A stretch of DNA of 64,000 bases from Azolla pinnata (Eukaryota > Streptophyta > Polypodiopsida > Salviniales > Salviniaceae): contig JBBBWG010026956.1 in NCBI GenBank assembly GCA_037176905.1, positions 1 through 64,000 on the forward strand. The letters are read 5' to 3'. The notes below the pieces were generated by a model. It worked only from the letters and a program-made list of their open reading frames with translations, did not search any database and was not told the origin of the DNA. Shown here one piece after another: positions 12,675 through 25,639 of this stretch. A program made the translations under genes and the position numbers. Numbering within the stretch: the stretch's first letter is position 1; the number at the start of each line of letters is the position of its first letter.

Positions 12675-15600
12675 TTACGAGCCCCAGACACCGCGCGCCG
12701 TAGCAATCTTTGAACTCGATCGCGAACTCAGCTCCCACAGGATACGAGCAAATGTATCGGACAATTTGGGATCAGAGAAGGCGAGCTCCACAAACGTATG
12801 CTCGTATGCAGCCAATATAGCCTTGTTTTGTAGCTCCGACGCCAAGCTCTCGAGCGTAAGAGCAGCCTTGCGGCACACCTCGATTAGAGGATGAGGAGCC
12901 TGAATCACTTTGATCAGCCTTGCAACAGCCCTAGAATGAATATGGAAGAAATCTTGATTATTGCCAAAAATGAACACGGATGATTATATGGTTAAATGCT
13001 GTGTCACAGGTATGTGTGCTCTTTTAATACCAGCGTTCGTTAGCCAATCTTAAGCGACAATCCATATTCACTTCAGCAAAGTTGTACAAGGCTGCAACAG
13101 CAGCTGCTTGTGTGTCTGCGCCAGGCAAGCTCAACAGATCCACCAACCGTTTGTAGATCTATAAATTTGTAAAATGGCTTTAACCAGTGAACCCAAGCCT
13201 TAAACATCAGAAAATAAGAAAGCGAGAAACCTCATAAACAAACCTGATGTATGTATGGAAGAAGAGATTGTTCATTATCCGGGTTGACAACGAGCCGCCC
13301 TAACAATTCTGCAGCCGAACAATGCCAAGCCTTCACCGGTGACTCCAGCATCTGTAACATCGCTTCGATTGTGCTCTTGTGCTTATTACTGTTAACATAG
13401 CAATAAAATTGTGGGCATACAATAAAAATTTTGCCTCTTCTACAGGACTAGCATATGAGAGCTTATAACGACAATTCAGACTCGCTAAATCAACCATAGA
13501 TCAGAATTCTAGTTCCATTTAGGATTGATGTCTTGGTTGATTTAATCGCATATGAGAGTATTTTACTTCTAACTAAAGACTTACATGGTAGCAGTCTGAG
13601 CTTCGCTGCTTGGCCCTGGTGGCACTCGCAAGCTTAGATAAGGCGCAAGATTTACAATCGTCTCCATTGCATTGGTTACCAGCTCTTCATCCTCTAAATA
13701 AAGTACAGGTATGCATACGCTTTTATACAATAGTATCTGAGCTCTTTGTTTGTTTTGATCATCGAAGACCAAAGGTTGTCGAAAACATTTTGAAACTAAT
13801 TAGCTTCCACACAGATGGGGCCTTCTCAGGGAATGCAGATTACCTCTCAGATGGTCCTCAATACATTGAATCAATGTCTCCAGACAATGGGTGTTGCGTG
13901 CCATGAGGATATCGTTCTCCGGCATGAACGAAAAGTTTCGAAGAATATTCGAAGCTGCTACCGCACACAGTTGTCTTTCTGCCCTCCCCTCCTCGTCGAG
14001 ATTGAAGAGCCCTTCTTCATCAAGCCAATAGGCAAATCCTTTCCTTGAACTTTCTTTATCCAACATAGCATCTTCATTACTTAAACCTTCATGGAATGCC
14101 CTGTTATAATGACAGGAATATTAGTCCAAGTAGATTAAAACAACAGACAGTGATATGGTAAGAAAATAAGGAGGCTAAGGAAACATTAGTATGCATGTAA
14201 GAAATAAGAAGCAAAAGAATACCTAAGGCGAACAAGTGCATCATTTGGACTTGCAGCTTCATACTCGGTGCCAAATCCTGAAAAGACGTAGTCTGTCCCA
14301 AACAGTGGAGATTTCAAAAGCTTGACCACTTGCTTGGGATTCGTTATATTGCGCCAATCATCAATCTTCACTGGACAAAAAATTCAGCAGTGAATGCATA
14401 GTACATTGAGTCCAGTTGCCGGACAGTTTCAGTTTTCCAGCAGATCCGTCCTTCAGTATTTAAAAGTTTCCAAACGAAACCCTGGCCCCTCTGTTTCCTC
14501 CCTTGCTTTTCCTTCAAGTTTTTTTAAGCTTCTTAGTTTCCTGTTTCTACATAGATTCCCAATATGCTTGTTTGAAATTTGTTAAGTTATTTTAAGCTTC
14601 TTAGACTTGTATTTTTATATAGAGTGCCAATATTCTTGGTTGAAATCTGTTAAGTTACTTTAAGTTTCTTAGCCTCCTGTTTCTACATAGATTCCCAATA
14701 TTCTTGATTGAAATTGTTGTTGACCAATTAAATTAGTTTCCATCCAATGAAGAGTTTCCAGATCACATGACTTTCCATCATCAACGACAACTGTAAATTA
14801 CTGACTCAACCTTCTCATAACATATGGTTTCTCCATTCTCATACACCGTCAGAAGGCTTGCACACATAAATAGAAAGTGCTGTAGTTTACCATGGTTAAA
14901 AGGGAATCAAGAACGCCTGGAATCTTAGCCAGAGGCACCGAATCTTTTCTTGAGTCCTCTTTTTCTTTGAAGGAAAGCAATGTTAGAGTGTTCAATGCCC
15001 ACGTAAGTTCACTCTTAAGGCCACTTTGTAACGCCATCACAATCCTCTTGCTGTTCTGATCTGAAGACAACATGCACCAAATCAAACACTTTGGAATTCT
15101 AAGAAACTGAAAACACCATTTAGCCATCAATATAATATTTCCCGACATACTCTTTGGATATCCTATGCCAAAACTGGAAGAGATGCTTTCCTGAAAATGG
15201 TATGCAGAAGACAAAAGAAACTTTTTGTTTTCATGCGTCGTGTGAAGCATGTTAACTGAAAAGAGGGATTTTTCTATACTATATGATGTAGATAAGTGAC
15301 AGCTTTTGCTTGCAGGATCCACATACGGAGATTTATCCTCCTCCTAGGGAGTTGAATGTGAGCTGGCAGACCAAAATCGAACATTCTCACCCTATTATGT
15401 GTGTAAACGAGTCATGATCATGGATACTCAAGAATTCTGAAAGTGGATAAATGTGATTCGGTGCTCCGATACTTCCTCCCGTCTAAAACCACATCTCTCA
15501 AACACAAATAAATGAAGCTCAAGAAAACTGGGATAAAGACATCAAAATTCTCTTATCTAGGACGACGCATGATCAACATCTACTATTTGTAGATTTCCAG

Positions 15601-16417
15601 TTCTCCACCAAATCACTTCGAATATCTCCTATAAGCTACATACATGATCTGTATTGTAGACGTGACTTTGTTGAGGCAATCCTTTTGAGTTAAGTTTTAG
15701 TATGACATTGATCTCTGATTTATAAACCCAGAAATCAACAGCTTTCAACGATTCAAAAGCACTATCGTTTCTGAAGTTTTATGGGTAGTTTCCGCCTTAC
15801 GCTCAGAAAACAAGAATAGGGTTATTTCCCGTGTACAGCTAACAGGAATCCACCCACCTGCTTTACTTCTACGGAATCGACCGAAAGCTCATGCGAAAAC
15901 AGAAAAGGGTCGCTAAGCTGCGTTGGAAGCCTACAACAAAATGGAATTTACAGCCTACGAGACCAAGTTCGGAAGAAATGTCTTCTTTTTTTCTTGTTTT
16001 TTTTTTCGTTTTTTTTTTTTCGAACAAAATGGAACAGCCACACAGGTACGAAATCGGCATGCCTGCGAAGGTGTTGTGGACTTGCAAGGTGGGGCCCATC
16101 ATGGAGACGGCGGAGGAGGCGAGGGGGGCGGAGAGAGCCCCGGATCCGTCGGCGGCAGGGGCGATGGCGGAGGCGGCGGAGGAGGCAGCGGCCGGGGGAG
16201 CGGCGGAGGCGATGGCGGAGGCGGCGGAGGAGGCAGAAGCGGCGGAGGCGGCGGAGAGAGGGGGAGCAGCAGAGGCGAATCCGGCGCCGGTGGTGGGGGC
16301 GGAGGCGGCGGAGGGAGCGGCGATGGTGCTGCCGCTGCTGCTGTTCATGGCGATGGATCTTCCCCTCTTCCCGAGGACGCCGGACATGGCGACGCCGGAG
16401 GCCATGGAGCCAGCCAT
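12675..16417 (-). CDS. LFR: LEAF AND FLOWER RELATED, armadillo-repeat chromatin-remodelling subunit
   Basis: Eight exons: 16417-16063, 15060-14891, 14365-14223, 14100-13844, 13693-13585, 13388-13244, 13158-13031, 12930-12675; 520 residues. The match to Arabidopsis LFR is collinear from VHN(T)F through ALQSGLKSELTWALNTLTLLSF, LFNLDEEGR, AASNILRNFSFMPEN, AWHCSAAELLGRL and the C-terminal ATARGVWGS. LFR is a nuclear ARM-repeat protein associated with the SWI/SNF complex, needed for leaf and flower development. Exon 1 encodes an Ala/Ser-rich leader containing GKRGR, encoded by a GC-rich imperfect repeat. The start chosen is the first in-frame ATG (MAGSMASG); a later Met (MSGVLGKRGR) is also possible. 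Intron 1 has a GC donor instead of GT: the junction after residue 118 needs phase 1 and only GCATGC fits. Confidence 0.95.
14523..14722 (+). repeat. 72-bp tandem repeat in LFR intron 2
   Basis: Three copies, at about 14523, 14591 and 14663, each reading TTTAAG(C/T)TTCTTAG followed by a T-rich stretch, CCAATAT(G/T)CTTG and GAAAT. It lies in the intron between LFR exons 2 and 3. Confidence 0.85.
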
Positions 16418-16450
16418 GGAGTCGAGCACACAGACAACCCTCTGCTCCAA

Positions 16451-16487
16451 ACCCTAACCCTAACCCTAACCCTAACCCTAACCCTAA
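16451..16487 (+). repeat. Telomere-like CCCTAA hexamer array at LFR 5' end
   Basis: About six copies of the 6-bp unit CCCTAA, 34 bp upstream of the LFR start codon. It would lie in its 5' UTR or promoter and contains a telo-box-like AAACCCTAA. Confidence 0.95.
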
Positions 16488-16869
16488 TTCCTCTTTCTTT
16501 TGTCTGAGAGGGAGGAGAGAAGGGAAGAAGAAGCGCCTATTTTGGGAAACGTCTATTTTGGGGAATTTCTAAAAATAGCCGGGAGGCTATTCTGGGGAAT
16601 TTCCAAAACCCTAAATCCTGAACAGCAGAACAGCAGCAACTGGAGTCTTGGTACTGAGAACTTAGAGAAGGGAAATGGGAGGAGAGCAAGACTTGCACTG
16701 CAGCAGTAAAGGCCTCTAACAAGCGCATTCGTCGCAAACAGATCGGCGTCACGACAGGAAGGGCAGCGAGCAAGGCAGTTCACGACAGCTCCCGTAAGCC
16801 CGATTCCGGCTCAGCTGCTGGCGAAGGAACAGAAGAGTTTGAGTAAAATCCTAGTTCCAGTTCGGCCCT

Positions 16870-17275
16870 TGATCGATCCAGAAACAGACAGCCGGCAGAC
16901 ATGGCCATCGCCGAATTGACACGGCAAAGGCTCGGAGAAGGGAGAGTTATGATGGTAAACTTGGTTCCGGTTCGGCTCCTCATCGGTGAAAACAGGAGAT
17001 CACCCACGGCCAAGGTCATGGCCGTTGCTCGGCGTTCTAGTAAACCTAGTTCGAGCTCGACTCTTTGATTGAGAAACGGCAAATCGCCCATACCACAAGG
17101 TCATGGCCATTGCTTAGTGTTATGGTAAACCTAGTCCCCAGGTCAACTCTTGATCGAGAAACGACAGATCACCCATACCCAAAGTCATGGCCATTGGTTA
17201 GTGTTCTGGTCGACCTAGTTCCAACTCAGCTCTTGATCGAGAAACAACAAATCACCCATACTCGGCCATGGTCAT
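16870..17275 (+). repeat. ~80 bp minisatellite, block A
   Basis: About five diverged units, each with GGTAAAC(C/T)TAGTTC, GCTCAGCTCTTGATCGAGAAAC, a(C)AGATC(G/A)CCCA and GTCATGGCCATTGC elements. It is the same family as block B, in the same orientation. Confidence 0.85.
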
Positions 17276-17284
17276 GTGACGGCT

Positions 17285-17725
17285 GAAGCTCGTAAACGAC
17301 GATGGACTCAAAAGTCGTATGAGTTTGACAAAAACAAAACAAAATGGGAACGAGAATACTAGAAATTCTATTACTAGGTGACTTCACATACAAGAGCGCT
17401 TTAAGACTGGTGTTTAATCGGAATGTCTTAGTACTGAGAGTGAGAGCCCCTTATATATTGTGTTCCCGCTCACGCATGCCCGCCACTTGGCATGCATGCA
17501 GGCGTGCCACTTGGCGATCATGTGTGAGCCCAAAACACGACGATGAGCTAGTTAACAGCTCTCAGAATATTACGTTAGTATTATATAAGCAACGGTATGT
17601 ATATTTCGAACACAATAATATAAATTGCAAAGCATAAAACAATGCAATGGTTAATAATAATGTCTTGTATTCTAAGGGTTTTGGGTTTAAAGAACCGGAA
17701 GGTGACTTTTGTATATCCATGATAG
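17285..17725. other. Unique ~440 bp segment splitting a minisatellite
   Basis: AT-rich sequence unrelated to the repeats on both sides, containing a CATGCATGC palindromic patch and GCCACTTGGC twice. It separates two blocks of the same minisatellite and so is probably an insertion, but I see no clear terminal repeats or coding sequence. Confidence 0.5.
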
Positions 17726-17729
17726 CCTA

Positions 17730-18330
17730 CGAGTCATAGCCATTGCTCAATGTTATGGCAAATCTAGTTCCACGGCTCAGCTCTCGATCGAGAAATGACG
17801 AATCGCCCACAACCATCGCTCTCTGTATACTCGATTCCAACTCAACTCTTAAGCGACGAAACGTCAAATCGCCCATAGACATTGCTCTCTGTTCTGGTAC
17901 CCCTGGTTCCAGCTCAGCCCTTGATCCTAGAGCTGTTGCTCTCTATTATGGTAAGCCTAGTTTTTTTTTTTTAGCTCAGCTCTTGGCAGAGAAACAACAA
18001 CCATAGCCATGACCGTGGCTTGGAGAAGGGCATTCTCTACAAATACAGCTGATTGTTCCAGCTCAGCTCTTGATCGAGAAACAACGGATCGCCCACATCA
18101 AATCGCTCCTTATTTCTGGTAAAAACCTCGTTCCAGCTCGGCTCCCGATCGAGAAGCAGCAGATCGCCCACAGCCAATCGCTCTTTATTTCCGGCAAACC
18201 TCGTTCCAGCTCAGCTCGCTCGATCGAGAAACTAACAGATCGATCGGCCATATCCATTGCTCTCAGTTCTGGTAAGCCTAGGTTTTCTGAGCTCAGCTCT
18301 TTGACAGAGAAACAAAAACAAGCATAGCCA
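17730..18330 (+). repeat. ~80 bp minisatellite, block B
   Basis: About eight diverged units of the same family as block A, with GTTCCAGCTCAGCTC, TTGATCGAGAAAC, GATCGCCCA and ATTGCTCTCTGTTCT. Two copies carry an extra CTTGGAGAAGGGCATTCTCT segment (about 18020 and 18345), the second just upstream of the ASCH gene. Confidence 0.85.
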
Positions 18331-18516
18331 TAGCCATAGCCATGGCTTGGAGAAGGGCATTCTCTGCAAATACAGTAAAATCAGAAGGGGCATTTCTGCA
18401 CAATTAGGGTAAACTACAGCTCCCTCTCCGACGGACGACAGGGGAACAGCATCTCGCCCTCGCCATCGCCATCGCCATCGCCATCGCCATCGCCAGAGCA
18501 ACAGAGAAAGCGGGAG

Positions 18517-21500
18517 ATGAATCGAACAGACGAAGAGCTCCGGAATCCGTGCCTCACCCTCCACCAGCCCTGGGCTTCTCTCCTCGTCCACGGCATCAAA
18601 CGGATCGAAGGCCGATCTTGGCCTGCCCCTCTCAACAGTAAAAACTCCCCGTCGCTCTCCCCCTCCCCCTACGCCTCTGCTCTTCTCACTGTTCCTTTCC
18701 ATGGTTTGTTTCCCCGCCCCTTTTCCCTGTTGTTATCAGGTTTGTTTTTCTTTTTCCTTTTCTCCCTGCGAGATACCTCTTTTCTTCTTCTTGCCTTGCT
18801 TCTTTCCTCTTCAATGTTCCTGAGATTTACCTGTTTCTCGGAATGCCTCTGGTAGTGCCCTCAGAAGGGGGATACATTCTGCCCGAAAGATGGAGAAAGA
18901 AACCATGAATTCGCCGCATGTTTTCTCTGTCAACCAGCTGTATGTTTACCAGGATTAGATAGTAAATCTTTGTAAGCGTATGGGAGGATTAAAGAGAATG
19001 TGTGGAAAGTATCTCAGAATCTATGTCTAATTCGATATCTGTTCTCCGTGCCCCCCCTTTTTCTTTCCTTCTGATTTCTGTTTCTCCTTTCCTTTCGGAG
19101 AGCCTAATTTCGATATGTTTTCCTTCAAATTTTGAAAGTCGTGGGTTTTCTTTTTTCTTAACAGTATTGTCAGGGCGTTTGTGGATCCATGCTGCTTCCA
19201 AAGTACCCGAAGCATCCACCATCAAAGCTATGGAGACGTTTTATCGAGAAATTTACAGTATTGATGGGGTCTCCGACATTGCTTTTCCACAGAATTACCC
19301 AGTATCTGTTCTATTAGGTTGGTTTTCACTTTCTTTTCTCACTTCCTTTTCTTTCCTTATCATTCCACCTTCTCATTTATGATGGAAAAGCGTACAAGGC
19401 ATACATCTTCTTATCTTTTGTATTCGTACATCCACTCATCTCTATTTTCATTCCTTGACATTTTGATCCTTCTTGTATTATCATTTGTACTGTTTTCTGC
19501 ATACTTTCACCATCATATTCTATAAAAACTCTTTGAATATGTAGAAGTAATCCTTCATCTATTGATTGTCTTCTACCAATAGTCAAATAGATAGATTAGA
19601 TTGGATCAGATGGTCGTTACTCAAAGATTAATTATGGTCTATGGATAAAAACGGAACGTTTTCACGTGTTGCATGTGGCAGCAAGTAGTGTCTCTTGATG
19701 TTTAAGAACTTCATTAATGGATTTTACAATCTAGAGTGCATGGTTTGGATGTGACGGGATTTGGTGTATGTATTGGTTTTGATAGAAAACGTGTGGAAAT
19801 TATAAACGGATATAATAAAAAGGTAGAGCATCGCATCTAGGTGTGATACTCGGACTCTAGATGTTAATAATTAGTTCGTCTCATCATTTGTGTCCCAACA
19901 CATCTTAATGAATGTAAACAAAGCCGTATAGAACCAATGGTTCGAATGGCAGACAATGGCATGGGCTCTAGCTTGTATTGTTGGGTTTGGCTTCTTCACT
20001 CGGAGAATTATTCACTTTTGTAGTTAGTTGCAATAGACTTGGTATAGTGTGTCCAGCAGGAACCTCCAAGTGTTGGAATGATTGTAGCCAACTCAAAGGA
20101 TCAATGGTAATCAAGTGCAAAAGATTTTCACCTTGTTCTTGCACTCATGATAACACAGCATCAAACCTCACATGTTTTGTTTATCATTGAAACCCTATCC
20201 TGTGTCTCCTGAACCATCTATCCTTTATCGATTGAAATTGAGTTCCCTCCTTTAATTTTTGATTGCCGAAGTGTCTGACAATTTAGCTCAGGTTCCATGA
20301 TCCTCAGATGTGTTCTCTAGAATCTCTTCCAGTTTTTGAAACCGTGGTGGTTCTGTTCCACTACAGGCACACATATCCCACGATAATTTCTTGCATGACA
20401 ATTTGTGGCAAATATGACTTGAAATAGGCTGTTTGAAAATGGGAGCTTATGAAGAGATAGGATGATACTTCTTCTAGTCAATGAAATATGACGCAAATGA
20501 GATGATTGGGACATTGAGGAGTTCTGATCAATCACCGATATGTGATAGGTCAGAAGTAATACATAAGAATCACTGATATGTGCTGGGTGAGAAGTTATAT
20601 GTAAGAATCACCGATATGTGATTGGTGAAAAGTAATCTGTAAGAATCACCAATGTGTGATAGATGAGAAGTAATAATGCGCTACATAGGAGCATACTGTA
20701 TCCAGTACCATTGAAGTACGAGTAATGTTGTCCAGTTCTCAAAATTAAGACCATTCTATGCAGACATATTCAAGAACTAAGAAGCAAAGTTAAAAACAAA
20801 ATGTATTTTTTGTATTTAACTTCATCTCCTAAGTCAAGGTAGTATCATAACAGTATAGATCGTATAAACAGGATTGAGATTTCAAATACATTGGGATCTT
20901 CATGGAAAATTAAATGTTTTTGTCTCCTTAATTTCATGATTGACATCCTAAATGCTTAAGGTTAATATGATAATCTTTTTAACTGAATATAATAGATTCT
21001 CCCATGGAATTTCTCTAGCCATTATCCTAATTCTTTGCCTTTGCTTCATGATACATATACTTCTCCTTGTAGATTCGCCTAATTTGAGGTTTGCTTGATG
21101 ATTTCGCATGAGCCCTGGTGTAATGATGCCTTTAGTGCATGTTGTATACTGGCATCAAACGTAGTCCCATAATGTTCTCTCTCTCTCTCTCTCATACACA
21201 TGCTCTTACATTTCCATTCTGTTGTGCTTGGGATTCCTTTTCATGCTTTTCAGAGGTCTTTTCATGTCGCATTTTGTGGGTTTCTTCGTCATACTACATT
21301 GTTGCATCTTCGTTTATCTTGTAGGGGCATCTGTTGTGTTTAAGCGTTCTAAGGGCAGCAAACCACAAAGGAAACATCATTGAAAAATGTCTTTAATGGT
21401 TTGAAGGGTTCACATGAAGGATCCATTGAAGTCTCTTTTTAGTGTGTTTGCTCGAAGGTATTTCTTTTCATGTACGGGTGTTCATACCTCATTCCAATAC

Positions 21501-22605
21501 AGCATATTGTTGTGCTTAATGTCTCACATCCATCCTTTTTTTTCATGAAACTTTTGATGCCCTTTGTCAAGGTTCTGTGAAAGTGGTGGGATGCCTCAAG
21601 CAAGATGAGGTTGTTTCCTGGGAAGACTTGCCCCAAGGGGTAAGTGTCAAAGAAGCTTTTTACTGACTGTGAAATGAGTGTCTTTTAATAAATCTAGTTT
21701 TTTTGTCATCTGGATAGGTGCGGCTTGAGGCCCAAACACTGTTCTGTTGGCTTTGTGAAGAACCGCAGGTGTGTGCCTTCTGTTGGGTTGTAGCTAGATA
21801 AAAGAAAGGATTGCCAAATTTCTCAATCGTATATTTTTTTTCCATGAAGCCGGTCGCTATGGCTTATATAATACATTTACTAGTGAATTTAACGGCCAAT
21901 GAACATAGTGGCTTTTCCGACTATAGTGTATGCACACCATTATGGATTAAAAAACTTTACAATTTGTTTCATGCCGTATGTTAGTTTCTATTCACATGCA
22001 ACCGTTGTGGTCTGCTAAATCGCTAGATGTATGGACTTAAGCTTAATTAGCTCTGGACATGCTCTGATGAAGTTAAGGCTTGATAGGGCAGCTTCGTCTA
22101 AATAACATGGAATGGGTTGAATTCATAGAGATTGGTGATCCCGTTCGAGATGCGTGGCAGGCAAGGGGTTTACAATCTGGAGAAGAGGGTATGTATGTAT
22201 GCATCTATGTATGCATGCATGCATGTGTGTGTGTGTGTGTGCGTGTGTGTTCCTACAATTGTTAAGCAGTGAACATAGCTTTGTTTTTTGCTATGAAACT
22301 TGTCTGAAAGAGCTCTTCCTATCACACAGATTGCAGCCAATGCAAGCAGAGGTCTGAGAATAGTGCAGGGGCCAAGCCCTGTTAAGTTCGAGCTGCCGGA
22401 TTCATCGGATCCACGATCGCTGAAGCCGGGGTCCCTCGAATGCTTAGCAAGCCGGGATGCATCATCGAAGCGCCCAGCAACAACTGCTTCGGTGGATGAT
22501 TCGATAGCTGCGGCTAGAGCTGCCATGGCTCAGTTCAAGAAGAATCCAGTGATGGGTCGTGGCAAGCATAAAGAAGAAGGTGGTGGAGATCAGAACTTCC
22601 ATTGA
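18517..22605 (+). CDS. ASCH-domain protein (ASC-1/TRIP4 homology domain)
   Basis: Six exons: 18517-18637, 19174-19317, 21572-21639, 21718-21768, 22129-22188, 22330-22605; 239 residues. The ASCH domain occupies about residues 10-140. It starts NPCLTLHQPWASLLVHGIKR and has the family signature G-x-K-x-x-E-x-R (GIKRIEGR), then LWIHAASKVPEASTIKAME, GSVKVVGCL, the FCWLCEEPQ segment and PFEMRGRQGVYNLEKR. ASCH is a beta-barrel related to PUA and is thought to bind RNA; in animals it ends the transcription coactivator ASC-1. Here it is a stand-alone protein, as in plants generally. The C-terminal 90 residues (PVKFELPDSSDPRSLKPGSL and a Ser/Ala tail) also match plant homologues. The start is the first ATG in frame and agrees with relatives. 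Introns 2 and 5 carry tandem repeats. Confidence 0.93.
20528..20675 (+). repeat. 45-bp tandem repeat in ASCH-gene intron 2
   Basis: Four copies of a unit reading AATCAC(C/T)GATATGTGAT(A/T)GGTGAGAAGTAAT(A/C). They sit in the 2.25 kb intron between exons 2 and 3. Confidence 0.9.
22189..22252. repeat. Alternating purine-pyrimidine tract in ASCH-gene intron 5
   Basis: GTATG/CATG units followed by a (GT)n run that begins directly at the donor of exon 5 (exon ends 22188, GTATGT follows). The 5' splice site is itself the first unit of the repeat. Confidence 0.9.
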
Positions 22606-25600
22606 AAGAAGCCTTCGGAGATTGGGGGGTAACTATTGTGTTCAAAGTGGATGAGGACCTTGTTTGCCACATCTACTTCATAGGCTTAGCTAAGTGGCTA
22701 ACTGCTAACTACCGACTGCCTGCTTAACTTAACTAATTTAACCAACTTAACTAACTTAACTAACTCGCTCTCTTGCGATATGTATGACGCCGAGTGATAT
22801 GTCTGACTCTAACTTGTAGTCTCTTGCTCTCCATGGCCCCTGCTTGGCAAGAGCAAATGACTGCACATTGGAATATTGTTTTTGTACATGCTCAGTGCAT
22901 TTAGGAGTATTTGTTTGATTTGTAGAATACTTGCTCTCCGTGGCGTGTTCTCGCTTAGCTCGGCAAGAGCAAGTGACTGTAAATTGGATTTATTGTGTAT
23001 GTTCAGTGCATTCAAGAATATTTGTGTGATTTGTAAAATGCTGTAATTTCCAAGCTAAACAAGAATGCTGATTATGTGTAGTTAGCCAATCGAGTTGTAT
23101 GCAAATTGCGGAGCAAGCAATTTTTTGTTCTTTCGCTGTTCGCTCTGATTTTTTACTCATAATCCTCTTCCTCATTGTTCATCATAGGCCAAAGAATGAT
23201 TGATCAAAGAGTGCAATCTGGTCCATTCGATAATCGCACGTTAACCGATCATAATACTTCAAAATCATGAGCCCAAATCACCTTTTAAGGCCTTTTAATT
23301 TGTCTCCCATGACTTAAGAGCAACAGCCCTGATGCTCCAGCTAGTTACATTAATCCCAAGGTTGTTCGCGCTATCACTGCACTGATTCTTACTATTCTTA
23401 CAATATTATACTCCCCAACTCCCCAACAAGAAGTGCCCTCTAGCATCAAATTTCAAAAGAACTTTTGTGATCAAGAGTGTATGTCTTTCAAAGCATTCAG
23501 CTCTAGCTAACCTTGAATGGCAAGCAGTGCCAAGTAGCTTGTCACTTCCAGCAATTGGAAGCTAGTCAAAGTTGTATATCGTGCCACCGAATCGTGAACC
23601 TTGACCGGAGCTTCAGCTCTAGTGATTTTATACCTCTGAATCGCTTTAGAAGAGCTAACTTGTAAATGTTAGCTAAAGAATCCTAACAAAACATATGGCG
23701 CTTGAATTGCTATAAAGTGGTTTCGGAGCCGCCCCCTGGAAGCGGTGTAGGCCCAGAGTGTTGACGAAAATCGGGTCGAGCTCTGGAGTTGAGGATTCGA
23801 TCGAGAGCCTCGAATCTTGAATTTTGCCTGAGGGGCATGTGCTGGAAGTCGACCATGCGTTTAAACATTTGGTCTGTGCAACTGGAGCTAAACCATGTGG
23901 TTGATGAAGTGCTATCCTATATATATATGGATATACACAATGATGATGGTGATGGTGATGATGGAGGTGGTGGTGATGATGATGATGGTGCAGATCTTCA
24001 GGCATGGCCTTCTTCCTTCCTGTTGGTTGAGAGACATGCAACATGAACATTAATGCTGACCTGCAAAAGAGAAAGGAAGTAATTGTTCCCATTGCTCCCT
24101 ACACTGCACATGGGGCGGGGCGGCAGGGCACGTAGGCCCCCTCGCAATGGCCAGCCAGAGCTTCAAGTTGAACCGGAAAAAAAGCCCATCTGAATCTATC
24201 ATTCAGAGCTCCTAATATCTCGATTAATGATTCCGTGTGGTTAGCGGTTCGGGTTAAGATAGGATCAAGGTCAAGAGTTAGTATCGGGGTAGGGTTTTGG
24301 TTCCAGAGGTTAAAGGATCAGGATTAAGATGGGGTTATTAAAGTTAGGGCTGAGGTCAGCATCTTACTTAGCCAGGACTTCTGGATATAAGTAAAATATA
24401 GTCTCCCAACTGTTTAGAACATTCTAGAACATTTTAGTACCTTCGAAAGGCGGACGAATCTATAGCGATGGCAAAGGTGGATAAAACCATGTTGGCGGCT
24501 TAAAAGGACCAAGCATGGTTTTTTTAACAAAGACCAGAAATGATGTTTTCGTTGCTTCGTTGCTCACCATGCTATGAGCATTACAGCGTCATTCCACAGT
24601 GTTCCAAGCGACACAGTGGATGAGGATGATGATGATGCTGATGCTGATGACTTTGATTTATGCAGCTTTGCTCCACGGACGTGTATTTACGCCTGTTCCC
24701 ACATTCATTGTCTCCGACCAAGTCGATGATGATCGTCACCCATCGCAACGAGACAACACACTCCAACGCGGTAAACAGTAGGGAGGGGAGGGAGGAAAGA
24801 GCGCGGAAACAGTAAAGAGCACAAAACACAGACAGAACAAACATTCTCTTCTTCTTCTTCTTCTTCTTCTTCTACTGATCTTCGTTTGCCAGAATCCAGC
24901 GACGGTGCCCCTGATCAGAAGAGGAAGCTCTTTTCTTCCCTTCCTTGATGCAGCTCTGCAAAAAAGTGGCCCGCTACAAGCCAATCGATCCGTTCCCTTC
25001 TGTTATGCCGAGATATATGAGTCTACATGTGTATAGGCTTTCTGTGCATCAGAGATGGGATAGGCCCAGCAGCAGAAAGAACGGACACCGGCTCTCTTTG
25101 GCTCTGCAGTTTGGCACAGAGCCGAAAAAAAAACACATCCGCTTGCGATACCGCTCTGCTCTTGTGGGCCTGTCTCGAGCAGAAATGGTGCTTATATCGG
25201 CGCTCCGCAGACAGCGGTAGAGCATGTAGAGCACGTAGACCGTATCAGTGCTCTCGTAGACTCTGTCTGCGGACTCTGCCCGTGGGGGGCCTCTGTCGAG
25301 CTGTAGCTCGCCGATTGGCCAAGCTCCAGCATGCACGCGAACAGTGTCTATCCAAAACGCGCCCCAGATCGGATCAGGAGCTTCTCGCGCTCATTGTCAG
25401 GGGTCCACAGCCTCTGGCGCATAGGGAATCCGAGGGATCTGTACATATATGTACAAGACAGATTGCAGTTATATCGTTCGATGCGCACGCGGCTCCATCG
25501 CAGGGACGCAGCTTCTTCGATCCTGCGCATCGCTTGCCCCATCCTCCTTCGTATAATCTTGCTCGCTTGCTCGCCATTTGAGCGCGGTGATAGTTTTTAT

Positions 25601-25639
25601 TTATTTTTAACCTCTGGCCGTCCTCTCGAAAGGAGGCTG
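22606..25639. other. Intergenic, no gene supported
   Basis: The 3 kb between the ASCH gene and the repeat upstream of the DUF2921 gene. It includes TTAACTAAC repeats (about 22720-22765), a ~108 bp tandem duplication (22823-23040), a GAT-rich tract (23940-23990) and a CTT run (24848-24873). The 24.9-25.6 kb part is GC-richer but has no recognisable protein. Confidence 0.5.
22823..23040 (+). repeat. Tandem duplication of ~108 bp
   Basis: Copies at about 22823-22929 and 22930-23040, each running from CTTGCTCTCC(A/G)TGGC through GGCAAGAGCAA(A/G)TGACTG to TTTG(A/T)TTTGTA(G/A)AAT. Confidence 0.85.

Noticed and set aside
16418-16450. Upstream extension of the LFR frame beyond 16417
   Set aside because: It begins at a non-ATG codon and runs into the CCCTAA array; no ATG lies further upstream in frame.
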